64,000 bases of DNA. Origin: Cohnella abietis. Lineage in GTDB: Bacteria > Bacillota > Bacilli > Paenibacillales > Paenibacillaceae. The notes below the pieces were generated by a model. That model searched no databases and was not told the origin of the DNA. It was given only the letters and a program-made list of their open reading frames with translations. Within the stretch, counting starts at the first letter, position 1. Each line of letters begins with the position of its first letter. Below are positions 52,033 through 62,108 of this stretch, one piece after another. The DNA lies in assembly GCF_004295585.1 (NCBI RefSeq), contig NZ_AP019400.1, positions 4,872,001 through 4,936,000 on the forward strand, written 5' to 3'. Position numbers and translations under genes: made by a program.

Positions 52033-55000
52033 TTACTGAATACGGTGAACTTGAATGTAATGATCGACTGTATCTTTAATTTGTATGATTACGGTAAAGG
52101 TCTTCGTAGCTCCATTACTATAGTTTACGGTAAAGATATAGGAATAGGAGCCCTCAGGTAAATCCTTGAAAATAATACCCGTATCTGCTTCACGTAATAT
52201 ACCGTTCCACAATAGAGAGCCCGGTGAAGCTTCGGTTAAGCTTTTCTGAAGCTTTGTCGTAGCTATTGCTTTGACGGATAGCGCCTTCGTTGTGGAATTT
52301 CCCGTATCTGTTACGGTAGCCTCCAGAACAAAGGCTTCACCGGCCCAAAATACATTTTTATCACGAAGCTTTGAAGGATGCTTAGCATTCCAATTCAGTC
52401 GATGCTCCTCCCACTCCGGCGTATGATTAACCTTGGCAAAGAGGGTAAGCTCACCAACGACTACCTGCTTCGTTATACTGTCACTTGCTTGATGTGGATC
52501 CTTGACAGTTAGAGTGACGAAATAGATACCTGGCCTGTTTAACGTGTCTGTGAGAGAAAAATCAGTTAACGTGCTTTTTCGAGTGTAGCCCCCTGGACCT
52601 GTAACAACCCATTCAGAAGTTAATATATCATTATCTGGATCTATGGATTTATTCTTAAAGGTTATAGTATCGCCTTCCCAAGCGGGCTTCGGTGACCAAT
52701 CAAAATCTGCTATAGGTGGCGAATTAACGATGAGCCAGGTTTGCGGCGACCAATTCGACCATTCATACTCATCCGATACACGAACTCTTACACGCAGCTT
52801 CTTTCCTGTAGGAAGGTCACTGTTCACTGCCCAGGTCGCGCTGTTCAACGTCGTATTCTGATTCATTGTTCCACTGTCTACAATAAACGTATCATTGGCT
52901 TCATTAGTAATTTGGAGCTGATAACGTGTGAACAACGTCCCTGGATCCGCATCTGTTTGTGACCACTTCAGAATAGGTCGCTTAGTGGCAACAACAGTAG
53001 GTTGGGCTTCAGACCCGCTAGGAAATATCATCGTTGCTACAGGCTGGCTATTCGCGATTACGACATTTTGAGAATAGGGCTGTGACCAAAGAGATAAGCC
53101 TGAAGGGGGCGCATCCCTTACACGCAAGGTAATACTATAAGTACCTACTTGCGGCTTACCTTTGGCTGAAGCTCCGCTTTTTAATTGAGAAGCTGTAGGC
53201 GCAGTAGCCCCGGCATAGATTTCTAAGCTGTCTTTAGTTGCTGACCATTGCCACTCCGCTATCGGATCACCGTTAGGATCATAGGATTTGTCAGTTATTT
53301 TGTAGGACTGGCTGAGTGAAATACGCGCAGGATCTACGGTAAACAAAGCGATTGGAGGTAAATTGCCCGTATCCCCCACGACTTGAATATTTTCCTCTGA
53401 CCAAGCCCCCTCCTTATCCTTAACCTTCAAGGAAATTAAGTAGGTTTGGTTTGCCGCTATCGTGCTAGGAAGAGGCCCATTCGTCCAATTCGCTGCCGTA
53501 GCCGTTTTCCACCGCCAAACCTTCTCAACAATACCTCCGCCAGCTTCAGATTGGTGATCGAGATCATATGAAAATTCGCTAATTGAAACCGAATAGTTTC
53601 CTCCTACAAGAGTTGCACTTGCCGTAAAGAGCGCAAAAGGAATTCGATGCACGTAAAATGTCATTCTTCCACCAGGTCCATCGCTCCATTTGCGATAGCT
53701 ACTGAATCTGCTATCGTTTTTGGGATTATCCTGCGCCTGATACAGCACATCATATCTGCCAACCTTATCAGGCTTTACAATTGGCGATGTAACATATGCT
53801 CCATTACTGCTTATCGTACCTTGGTTATTCTCAAAGACGCTTGAGTCATGATCGAACAACCATCTACTACGCAATAATGGATCACCTTCAACATCATCAT
53901 AGCTTGTCGTGTATTCAATTTCTTCTCCTAAAGCAATGTACTGAATGACAGGAGAATCCAGATTCGCTGCGGGAATGATATGATCACGAAATGCCATTAA
54001 TGAAGAATCTAAGCTCGTATTATTATAAAATTTTCCCTTCCCATTATTCTGAGCAACTAGAGACGAGGCTTGAGCTGAATTGGCCGAGGAACCAAACTGA
54101 ATATAGGACACATCATTACTTATCAGCTCCTTTAAAACCTCTGCTTTCAAGCCCGGCTTATCCAAGTCCGAATGGTACAGATCACTAATATCAACAAAAT
54201 ATCGTTGCGCATTTTCCGTCCAAGTGGTTGCGGAACGAGTTAATGCCTCGCTCAAAGGAGGCGATACAGGAACAGGGAGCACAGACTGATACCTGACTGG
54301 CGGTCCGTTAACAGCTCCAGTAGCATTAAATAATAGCTCCTTACTGTTAGTTGCAGGATCATAAACATAAATCTTATAGGTAGCATTTTTGTAGCTATAG
54401 TAAACTTTGTTGTCGTAAGATACTGCGTGAACGATTACTTGATTGACATCAATTTGTTCTAGAATACCCTTACTATAGTTATACTTAAAAAAACCAAGCT
54501 CAGCAGGTAATTGTCTCCCCCAAGGATGAACATCTCCATTAAAATAAAGATTAGGCTCGGTATAGCTGGCAGCAGCACTATCTACTGTTCCAGGCAGGCT
54601 CCATAATGTAGAATAACCTGAATAACTATAGGACTGCAGTGCCCTCATAAGCCCTCCACCATAACTAAATGCCTGACCAAAAGGTGTCGCAATTGAAGGG
54701 GAGGCGCCACAATGCATGGAATTCCCGCCAGAAAGGTCATTCTTATAAGCCCCGCAATAATAATTACCATAGGTATCAAAGCCTGTATTCATTAAAACTC
54801 GACCGTTAAAATCATACAATATGTACATTAATGACATGAAGGTGCTATCAAAATCTACTATTTTATTTGTCGCTTGATTATACATTTTTAAGTAATGAAA
54901 GGTAGGAGAATAGGCATCGACTGAGTAGGCATATCCAAAATAAATATTTCCCTCTGGGCTAACTGTATAGATATGTGATCTTTTTGGTGCTGTAAAAATG

Positions 55001-57747
55001 GTTGTGCTAGAGCCTGTAGCTGGATCGTAGAGCTTAAAATCATAACCATTTATCATATAGTACATTTTTCCATCGGTACGAATAATCGGCTGTGGAGATG
55101 CGTAGCCATATCCCGTCATAGTTGCCACTAATGTGTTCGTATTCGTAGATGGACTATAGTAATAGAGTTGATCGATTGAGGGCGATTCTCCTGAATGCAG
55201 TACATAGGCAAATGCATCCGTTACCTTAGGCTTAGAATCGATGTATTTAACATTTGCCTCAATTCCATTCAGAGCAAGCTCTGGGAGCACGAGTGTGTTC
55301 ACTTTCGTCTTCAGTGCAGCCATATCTCCGCTTATCGTATCTCCCATATTGAACACGAGATCTACTTTCTTCTTTTTCTGTAAGCCAAATGATACTGTCG
55401 GTGCATAGTTATCAACTTCTACCACGAGCAGAGGCGATACAGAAGATCTTGCGTCAGCTGGAGTTAGGAATTCTGGCATTGTCGGTTCAGAGTAAGTTTC
55501 CGTTACACGAACACGGTAAGCGTACTTGCCTACATCGTTTACATATTCGTAAAAAAACTTACCGTTGCCAATACTTTCAAGAGTCGTCCATGTCTCGTCT
55601 GTAAAAAGTCCATTATTATTGGAGTCATAAGCTCTTTCCCATGTACGAGAAGCAATGATGTCAGCATCAGGAGAGTACGAATGATCCTTCAAATCCACAT
55701 AAGCTTTATTATCTGAGTAAGACTGTCGATAAATCGGACTAATTCCTGTAATTTCAGCGTGCGGAGCTTCGTCTGGCTTAATAATGATTGTTCGCTCTTT
55801 CGTATCCGATTCTCCTACAGTATTCGTTACCGTTAGACGCACGAGGTATTCGCCAGCTTTTTTAAAAAGCACATCTTTAGACTTTGCCCCTATCAATGAA
55901 TCATGATATTTAATATCCGCCATCGTTCCCCCACTTATCGGGATGATTTGCCAAGTAGTCATAGCATTATTGATCGGGTAAGCCTCCGGGCTGTAGCTAC
56001 CCGAAGCGTCTAATGTAACTTTACGATTTTCCTTTAATACACCATTTACACGAATAAGGGCGCTTGGCTTAGGTGGCGCCGCAATAACAGTATGCCAAGC
56101 ATCACCTGTAGCTCCTTTATTATCAGTTACAATGAGATTGAACTTATATGTACCGGGATTCATGCATATGAATTGTGCCTGCACATTGAACGAGCTAGAG
56201 AGAAGCTGGCAATCATCTGAGCCCCACTGATAGGCCACTATCGTTCCATCCGGATCATAGGACCCGCTTCCGTTTAATGTAAAGCTTTGTCCGGCAGATG
56301 TATAACCGGTACCATTAATAACCGCCACAGGAGGTATATTCCCTTCGGTAGCGGGTGGCAATGTTTCCTTATATACATAAGAAGATGCTTCAGCTGAGCC
56401 ACTTAATTGAGCCTTTCCATACACCGCTTTATTAAATATTGCCGTAGCGGTTACAACATAGTTCTGCGTAAATGAATCACCTGCTATCTTTGATTTTGGA
56501 ATGGAAAACTTAAAATTTGTCGTTGCTGTTAGATCAGCTCCTGGAATCGTTTTTGTTTGGAGTGTAGCATTTCCCACATCGTCCTTGTGCTTCGCATATA
56601 ACCTCCACTCTTTCACATTCGCTGTATTCGTATAATTTTTCAAAGCCCCCGAAACCGTAACTGTAACTACCACATCCGTATTATTAAATTTAATAGAGTT
56701 CGGATTAGTAGCAGCAGTTGCCGTAACATACGGCTCGTCTCCTAGTGGCTGTATAATGACATTAACAGTCTTCCCGACATCTACCGTCTGCTCTTCTTTA
56801 AATGAGTTTTTGATATAGGCCTGCCCTTTAAGAGGAACAGGCACCTTTATGTCTGCACTACTCTCTGGATACGATGACCTCTTTATCGTTACCTTTTGAT
56901 TGGAGAGAGTAACCGATGCCGTACCTCCTTGCGAAGCATTATTACTTCCTGAGCTTGCTTTGAGTATGGATACATCCTCTTTAATCGCAACTCCCGATAA
57001 ATTAGCATTAGCAGTTACGTTGTAGAGTATATCAACGCTATCCTGATCCTTTCCTATCGTGTAGGTTTCACCATTAGGTGTAGCTATCGATCCAGAAACG
57101 ATTGTTTCCCCCACCATTGGCGGTGATGTAAAAGTGGCATACCAAACCTTATTATTGCTACCATAGTGCTGCGTGTACACACTACCTCCCGTTTTCCACA
57201 ACGGAGGGCTTTGCACTTTGGTGTACTGGTCATATAAATTAATTCCACCCATTTTTTGTCCAATGTAATTGGCTGTATAGTTGGGAGAACTTGCGTTATT
57301 GCCTGTTAAAATAGCTTTACGAAGAAAAGATTCCTGACTTGGTGAAATTGCTCTCCATGAATTGGGTCCGTCTGGTTGCTTCAAATAAGTATTCCAATCT
57401 TCTGGCTTATCCCCTATTAAGTCTTGCGGGTAACAAGGATTTGTGTAAGGTTGGTCTTTTACTGTGTATCCTAAATATCGAAATTGTGTTCCCGGAATAG
57501 ACGAACAGATACTATTCGGTTTTGAGTCCCCAAATGGACCTGAACTTCCATATACTATTAAGTTATATTTTTTGTAAATCTGGAAGTTAACTGGTCTATT
57601 ATTATTAGAACTCACAAGTTCTTGACCCTGACTAATTAAATACTCATTGAATTCATTCTCATTATCAGGAAATGCTAAAGACGTTGAAAAAGGGATTACA
57701 GTTACTCCAATAAATAGGATAAGAATAACTCTCAATATTTTTTTCAT
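52033..57747 (-). CDS. Very large secreted PKD-domain protein with central beta-propeller
   Basis: 1904 residues. Signal peptide 1-25 (KKILRVILILFIGVTVIPFS ... LAF). PKD-type Ig folds recur: about residue 470 (PPVAVINGTGYTSAGQSFTL), 566 (PKPSALIRVNGVLKENRKVT), 660 (APHAEITGISPIYRQSYSDN), 1370 (PFALFTASATLVGGNYSVSI), 1470 (PPIALFTVDPARISLSQSYK) and 1680 (PPIADFDWSPKPAWEGDTIT). Residues about 870-1150 have propeller-like blades (KMYYMINGYDFKLYDPATGS, NIYFGYAYSVDAYS, PNLYFNGDVHPWG, KVYYSYKNATYKIYVYDPAT). No SLH, LPXTG or C-terminal helix was seen, so anchoring is unclear. It starts 12 nt after a copper-amine-oxidase-N-domain gene, so the two are one operon. Function unknown; adhesion or matrix role is inference. 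Confidence 0.88.
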   Translation of the reverse strand: MKKILRVILILFIGVTVIPFSTSLAFPDNENEFNEYLISQGQELVSSNNNRPVNFQIYKKYNLIVYGSSGPFGDSKPNSICSSIPGTQFRYLGYTVKDQPYTNPCYPQDLIGDKPEDWNTYLKQPDGPNSWRAISPSQESFLRKAILTGNNASSPNYTANYIGQKMGGINLYDQYTKVQSPPLWKTGGSVYTQHYGSNNKVWYATFTSPPMVGETIVSGSIATPNGETYTIGKDQDSVDILYNVTANANLSGVAIKEDVSILKASSGSNNASQGGTASVTLSNQKVTIKRSSYPESSADIKVPVPLKGQAYIKNSFKEEQTVDVGKTVNVIIQPLGDEPYVTATAATNPNSIKFNNTDVVVTVTVSGALKNYTNTANVKEWRLYAKHKDDVGNATLQTKTIPGADLTATTNFKFSIPKSKIAGDSFTQNYVVTATAIFNKAVYGKAQLSGSAEASSYVYKETLPPATEGNIPPVAVINGTGYTSAGQSFTLNGSGSYDPDGTIVAYQWGSDDCQLLSSSFNVQAQFICMNPGTYKFNLIVTDNKGATGDAWHTVIAAPPKPSALIRVNGVLKENRKVTLDASGSYSPEAYPINNAMTTWQIIPISGGTMADIKYHDSLIGAKSKDVLFKKAGEYLVRLTVTNTVGESDTKERTIIIKPDEAPHAEITGISPIYRQSYSDNKAYVDLKDHSYSPDADIIASRTWERAYDSNNNGLFTDETWTTLESIGNGKFFYEYVNDVGKYAYRVRVTETYSEPTMPEFLTPADARSSVSPLLVVEVDNYAPTVSFGLQKKKKVDLVFNMGDTISGDMAALKTKVNTLVLPELALNGIEANVKYIDSKPKVTDAFAYVLHSGESPSIDQLYYYSPSTNTNTLVATMTGYGYASPQPIIRTDGKMYYMINGYDFKLYDPATGSSTTIFTAPKRSHIYTVSPEGNIYFGYAYSVDAYSPTFHYLKMYNQATNKIVDFDSTFMSLMYILYDFNGRVLMNTGFDTYGNYYCGAYKNDLSGGNSMHCGASPSIATPFGQAFSYGGGLMRALQSYSYSGYSTLWSLPGTVDSAAASYTEPNLYFNGDVHPWGRQLPAELGFFKYNYSKGILEQIDVNQVIVHAVSYDNKVYYSYKNATYKIYVYDPATNSKELLFNATGAVNGPPVRYQSVLPVPVSPPLSEALTRSATTWTENAQRYFVDISDLYHSDLDKPGLKAEVLKELISNDVSYIQFGSSANSAQASSLVAQNNGKGKFYNNTSLDSSLMAFRDHIIPAANLDSPVIQYIALGEEIEYTTSYDDVEGDPLLRSRWLFDHDSSVFENNQGTISSNGAYVTSPIVKPDKVGRYDVLYQAQDNPKNDSRFSSYRKWSDGPGGRMTFYVHRIPFALFTASATLVGGNYSVSISEFSYDLDHQSEAGGGIVEKVWRWKTATAANWTNGPLPSTIAANQTYLISLKVKDKEGAWSEENIQVVGDTGNLPPIALFTVDPARISLSQSYKITDKSYDPNGDPIAEWQWSATKDSLEIYAGATAPTASQLKSGASAKGKPQVGTYSITLRVRDAPPSGLSLWSQPYSQNVVIANSQPVATMIFPSGSEAQPTVVATKRPILKWSQTDADPGTLFTRYQLQITNEANDTFIVDSGTMNQNTTLNSATWAVNSDLPTGKKLRVRVRVSDEYEWSNWSPQTWLIVNSPPIADFDWSPKPAWEGDTITFKNKSIDPDNDILTSEWVVTGPGGYTRKSTLTDFSLTDTLNRPGIYFVTLTVKDPHQASDSITKQVVVGELTLFAKVNHTPEWEEHRLNWNAKHPSKLRDKNVFWAGEAFVLEATVTDTGNSTTKALSVKAIATTKLQKSLTEASPGSLLWNGILREADTGIIFKDLPEGSYSYIFTVNYSNGATKTFTVIIQIKDTVDHYIQVHRIQ

Positions 57748-57759
57748 AGAGAACTATCC

Positions 57760-58929
57760 TCATTTCTTATATGAAAAAGTAAAATCTAATGTTGAAGACT
57801 CTCCATTATCCGCGAAGTCAACCTGAATTTTGCCAAAAGTTTTAACTTCACGAACAGCCTTATAGTTTTGCATCCCTTTTGTACGTTTCTGAATGTAATG
57901 GTTCAAAATGTAGTCTGCGATTTTATCACCGTATTCCTGACCATACAGTGCAAAGAAAGAAGCGCGCATTTTATTCTCGTAAAAAGGCACTGCCCAAACT
58001 CCAGTGACGGTTGGTAACTTATCATCAGGCCACAATCGTTCTAATGAAAACATTATTGAAACATGGTCACTGAATTGTTTTCCGTAGCTCTGGTTATTGA
58101 GTGCATCATTTTCCATGAAAATAAATTTAAAGAAATGGTTACCTCTAGCATCATATACTGAGCTTTTTGAGAAAGTAAGAAATACCCGTTCTTTGTACTC
58201 TCCATCGCCATCCGTATGGTACTTCAACCCCACAAAGTGATTCTCATCTAAAAGCACCTTCGTAGCATCGTATATTTGGCGATTAATATCTGGATTCAGC
58301 TTCTCTTTCAACGTGTAGTTGTTATTAGTTACTTTAGGATCAGTAGAAAAGAGAAACTTTCCATTGTTGGGGACGAAGTAACCTGGAGATGTTGTCATAG
58401 CATTCAGCTTCTGCTCATCCTCAAAAATCTCGTCCCCGGGGAGCACATACTTAAATTTGGGAGCGGGCTCCACAGTAACGGTGCTTTTAATCGTAATAAG
58501 TCTCTTCTCCGCATTCCATTCCATATAAACACCTAGCGCTTCTACCATGTAGCGAACGGGTATGAACAATCTCCCCTTCTTCATCTCGGCTTTCGTGTCC
58601 ATAACGACAGTCGTTTTATTAACCTTCATAGTCGCATTTCCAACAGTGATTTCAGCAGTATTCCCATTTCTTTTCAAGGTTGCGGTTTGCGTTTTATTGT
58701 CCCATTTGATGTCTTTACTAGGCATGCCGATAGCACTAGCAAAAAATCGTAAAGAAACCATAGTACGCTGATCTTTGTTCACGTAAGGCTCCGGCTCTCC
58801 AGCAGGTGTCTTAAATGTTTTACCATCAATTAGGAAACTGACATCTACTTTATCCGCAGCTGCACCAGCATATCCAACTGAAAGCAACCCCATAATAATG
58901 ACCAATAGCATTACCGTAACTTTTCTCAT
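57760..58929 (-). CDS. Secreted copper-amine-oxidase N-terminal domain protein
   Basis: 389 residues from ATG 58929 (GAGGGGG upstream). A signal peptide (VTVMLLVIIMGLLSVGYAGA) is followed by two stretches typical of the Cu-amine-oxidase N-terminal stalk domain (PF07833): SFLIDGKTFKTPAGEPEPYV with TMVSLRFFASAIG, and GRLFIPVRYMVEALGVYMEW. There is no catalytic amine oxidase domain; in Paenibacillus this domain is a common surface module. The C-terminal 230 residues have no family I recognise. It is upstream of and probably co-expressed with the giant PKD protein. Confidence 0.85.
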   Translation of the reverse strand: MRKVTVMLLVIIMGLLSVGYAGAAADKVDVSFLIDGKTFKTPAGEPEPYVNKDQRTMVSLRFFASAIGMPSKDIKWDNKTQTATLKRNGNTAEITVGNATMKVNKTTVVMDTKAEMKKGRLFIPVRYMVEALGVYMEWNAEKRLITIKSTVTVEPAPKFKYVLPGDEIFEDEQKLNAMTTSPGYFVPNNGKFLFSTDPKVTNNNYTLKEKLNPDINRQIYDATKVLLDENHFVGLKYHTDGDGEYKERVFLTFSKSSVYDARGNHFFKFIFMENDALNNQSYGKQFSDHVSIMFSLERLWPDDKLPTVTGVWAVPFYENKMRASFFALYGQEYGDKIADYILNHYIQKRTKGMQNYKAVREVKTFGKIQVDFADNGESSTLDFTFSYKK

Positions 58930-59029
58930 TAATATCCCCCTCTGAGTAATTAATAACTGGCTATCAAACCGACAAATCGAGCGTCCTAGCACCCCTAGCG
59001 ACTATAAAATCACTCCCTCTAGAAAATAG

Positions 59030-59096
59030 ACATAAAAAAAGAGGGAGCACTGCCGACATCTGTTAAACGTCTGCGGGTGCTTCCTCGCGTCAATAT
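59030..59096 (-). terminator. Rho-independent terminator after the solute-binding protein genes
   Basis: On the minus strand GAGGAAGCACC and GCAGAC pair with GTCGGC and AGTGCTCCCTC, followed by TTTTTTTATG. It lies about 75 nt past the stop of the gene at 59168. Confidence 0.88.
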
Positions 59097-59167
59097 CCAG
59101 TATTTAGTTAATTTATTATATAAAGAACAATTCGTCTTCGTCAACTACTATTCTGTCGAATCTTCTG

Positions 59168-60532
59168 TTATTTTATTACTTTTTGTTTGTTTAGTAGCTC
59201 TTGTCCGATTTTCTGTATGTTGTCTAAGGCTTCTGAGATAGATTGCTGCTTATTCGTAACCTGAGATAATTGTTCCTGAGTTAGCTTTAGTATTTGGCTA
59301 AAAAACTCGTTTGGAAGCTTATCATAATCTTTATATAATGTAGCTTCAACTGGCTTAAGAGAAATGAAAGCTTGTAGATTATGTCCCTCTTCATCTTTAA
59401 TATACTTTGTTCTTACAGGAAGGCTCCCGGAATTGATTTTGGATTTCACTTTAGCAAATTCATCACTATTCACGTAGCTAATAAATTTCCAAGCAGCTTC
59501 TATATTCGTAGATTTAGCATCAATAGCGAAAATTTGATCTATAGACATCGTATCTGTAACATCAGGGTTTTGTGGGTTTACAGGCACAGTAACGATATCC
59601 CAATTTTTAATGGCTCTTTCCTTATTGGCGCTTTGAGCTGCTTTTATCTGATTTCTGAGACCATTATCGTCCACTACCATAGCGATTTTCCCATTGATAA
59701 AAGGACTCTCAAACAAGTAATCTTCATAGGTGTTATAGGACATCGCACCTTGATTTTCGATCGTATACATAGCTCCAGATTGAATGGCCTTCTGAGCAGT
59801 CTCAAAAGCCGCCTTCCACGAATCGGTATTAATCGTCATCTTCATACTTGAAACATTAAAAACATCCAGCCCCATCGTACTACCAATATTCGTTCCTAAA
59901 TTATATAAATCATAAGAGTGCTTTCGTTGAATCCCATAAATACGATCCTCACCTGTCCCACTAGTTGGAAAACGAGCTGCTAATTGCAGCAAGCTATCCC
60001 AGCTCATCTTGTCCTCTGGCAGAGGAACTCCATATTGAGTAAAGAGGTCCTTATTATAATAAACCGCTTTACTGTAGAAGGAGGGGGACAACCCATATAA
60101 CTTACCCTCACTTAGCTCTCTTATGTAACTAATGACTCCCGGAACAATCCCGTCAAGATCATATTTATCCCTCTTTGCGCGAGCATCCAAGTCATAGAGC
60201 CGACCTTCATTCGATAGCTGCTTATATTGTTCCGCGCTTAGCATTAACACATCAGGCTTCTGTTCATCAATAAACTTGATTAACGCTTTATTCCTATCTT
60301 CACCATCTTCGTAGTTAATATCATTGGTTGAAACAACTTCAACATCAACATTGGGATATAACGCGGAAAATAGCATGCCGTACTGGTAATAATAACCGTT
60401 TTTATCATAGTACATTACCTTTAAAGTACTTCTAGTATCCGATCGTTCTTCCGTTTTAGTGCTACATCCCACTAGCAAGCCCGTCAGCATTGCTAGAACA
60501 ATAATTAGCTCAATCCTGAATTTCCTAATCAT
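59168..60532 (-). CDS. Extracellular solute-binding lipoprotein (family 1)
   Basis: 454 residues. Lipobox LLVGC gives a lipid-modified Cys near residue 23. The body follows the periplasmic-binding-protein-like II pattern of ABC sugar-binding proteins: VDVEVVSTNDINYEDG, KPDVLMLSAEQYKQLSNEG, LYGLSPSFYSKAVYYNKDLF, KMSWDSLLQLAARFP and AAWKFISYVNSDEFAKVKS. No permease or ATPase gene lies in this window. It is 34 nt downstream of a close paralogue. Ligand unknown; it may work with an unlinked transporter or in signalling. Confidence 0.9.
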   Translation of the reverse strand: MIRKFRIELIIVLAMLTGLLVGCSTKTEERSDTRSTLKVMYYDKNGYYYQYGMLFSALYPNVDVEVVSTNDINYEDGEDRNKALIKFIDEQKPDVLMLSAEQYKQLSNEGRLYDLDARAKRDKYDLDGIVPGVISYIRELSEGKLYGLSPSFYSKAVYYNKDLFTQYGVPLPEDKMSWDSLLQLAARFPTSGTGEDRIYGIQRKHSYDLYNLGTNIGSTMGLDVFNVSSMKMTINTDSWKAAFETAQKAIQSGAMYTIENQGAMSYNTYEDYLFESPFINGKIAMVVDDNGLRNQIKAAQSANKERAIKNWDIVTVPVNPQNPDVTDTMSIDQIFAIDAKSTNIEAAWKFISYVNSDEFAKVKSKINSGSLPVRTKYIKDEEGHNLQAFISLKPVEATLYKDYDKLPNEFFSQILKLTQEQLSQVTNKQQSISEALDNIQKIGQELLNKQKVIK

Positions 60533-60566
60533 CCCTTTTTCCCCCTATTGCATTTCTTATCTCTTG

Positions 60567-61913
60567 TTATTTTCCATCCAAAAGCTGCTGCCCTTGTGCT
60601 TGAATGTTTTCTAACGCTTTGGATAAGGATTGCCGCTCACTGGTCACCTTGTGCAATTCTTCTTGCATTAAAACGACTATTTTTGAAAATAGTCCATAAG
60701 GCAGCTTCTCATTATCTTTATAAATACTAGATTCAATAGGCTTGAGAGAGTACAAGGCTTCCAGATTATGCCCGCTCTCATCGGTAATATATTTAGTTCT
60801 TGATGTTAAGCTTCCTGTACTCACTTCCTTTTTAATTCTGGCAAACTCATCGCTATTGACGTAGCTGATAAAATTCCATGCCGCATCAATATTTGAGGAT
60901 CTGGCATCAATCGCAAAGATTTCATCAATAGACATGCTGTTCGTCACATTGGGGTTTTGTGGATTTACAGGCATTGTAACCATGTCCCAATTGCTGATGG
61001 CCTTATCCTTAAACCTTTCTTGAGCTTCTGTAATTTGATTAACTAAATAATTCTCATCGATGGTCATAGCTACTTTACCTGCGACAAAAGGATTCTGGAA
61101 CAAATAGCTCTCATATGAACCATTGCCGCTCTCATTTACTCCCTTATATATAGTCTCAGACTTAATGGCTTCCAGTGCAGATTCGAATACTGCTTTCCAC
61201 GATTCTGAATTCATAGTCATCTTCATGCTAGAAGTATTAAAAAAACTAAGACCCAAAGTGCCACCCATTGAAATTCCAAGTTCATATAAATCGTCGGAAT
61301 AGTAAGTCTTAATCCCATATATTCGTTCCTCTTCGCTACCCGTTGTTGGAAAACGTGATGCCAGCTGAAGTAGCTTATCCCAGCTCATCCCATTTTCCGG
61401 AAAAGGGATTTCGTATTTTGCGAACAGGTCTTTGTTATAGTAGACGGCCTTGCTGAAAAATGCTGGAGACATACCGTATAGCTTACCGTCACTTAGCTCT
61501 CTTATGTAATCCGTAATACCTAGGACGGTGCCCTCAAGGTCAAACTTATCTCTCTTAATAAAAGATTCAAGATCATATAGCTTACCTTGACTCGACATAT
61601 TTTTGTATTGCTCGCCATTAAGCATGAGTAAGTCGGGCTTCTTCGCATCAATAAATTCCATAACCGCTTTATTCATGTCCTTACCTTTCTCGTATTTAAC
61701 ATTATTTTTTGAAATAACCTCAACATCAATCTCAGGAAACATGGCGGCAAATAAGGTGCCGTATTGCGAGTAATATCCCATCTCGTCGTAATACATAATT
61801 TTTAATTTGCTTGGTGTTTCTGTGGGATCCTTAACACTAGAACTACATCCCATAAGCAAGCCTGTAAGCATGGATAAAATAATAACCATTTGAAAATTTG
61901 ATTTGCTACTCAT
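60567..61913 (-). CDS. Extracellular solute-binding lipoprotein, paralogue of its neighbour
   Basis: 448 residues with lipobox LLMGC and the same architecture as the gene at 59168: VDVEVISKNNVKYEKGKDMN-type segment, LYGMSPAFFSKAVYYNKDLF, GMSWDKLLQLASRFPTTGS, MSIDEIFAIDARSSNIDAAW and NFISYVNSDEFARIKKE. Line-by-line similarity shows a recent tandem duplication followed by divergence. GAGGG lies 9 nt before the ATG. First gene of the pair. Confidence 0.9.
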   Translation of the reverse strand: MSSKSNFQMVIILSMLTGLLMGCSSSVKDPTETPSKLKIMYYDEMGYYSQYGTLFAAMFPEIDVEVISKNNVKYEKGKDMNKAVMEFIDAKKPDLLMLNGEQYKNMSSQGKLYDLESFIKRDKFDLEGTVLGITDYIRELSDGKLYGMSPAFFSKAVYYNKDLFAKYEIPFPENGMSWDKLLQLASRFPTTGSEEERIYGIKTYYSDDLYELGISMGGTLGLSFFNTSSMKMTMNSESWKAVFESALEAIKSETIYKGVNESGNGSYESYLFQNPFVAGKVAMTIDENYLVNQITEAQERFKDKAISNWDMVTMPVNPQNPNVTNSMSIDEIFAIDARSSNIDAAWNFISYVNSDEFARIKKEVSTGSLTSRTKYITDESGHNLEALYSLKPIESSIYKDNEKLPYGLFSKIVVLMQEELHKVTSERQSLSKALENIQAQGQQLLDGK

Positions 61914-62053
61914 TGCAAGTGACCCTCTCTCTCAGCATTGCTAACTGTTATGTTTTTATTTTCCAACCACCTTCTCTTAGCTTACTTAGCATTTCTTAAC
62001 AACTACCCGTCCTTTTGCTTAAGAAAATCTTAATTTGTGCTTATGAAAACTTA

Positions 62054-62091
62054 AATACCACCAATCGATAGAGCTATCGCTTGGTGGTATT
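62054..62091 (-). terminator. Terminator after the basic-protein operon
   Basis: AATACCACCAA and CGATAG pair with CTATCG and TTGGTGGTATT (one mismatch) on the minus strand, followed by TAAGTTTTC. It lies 17 nt past the stop of the gene at 62109. Confidence 0.8.
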
Positions 62092-62108
62092 CTTATGTTG
62101 CTTCTTCA

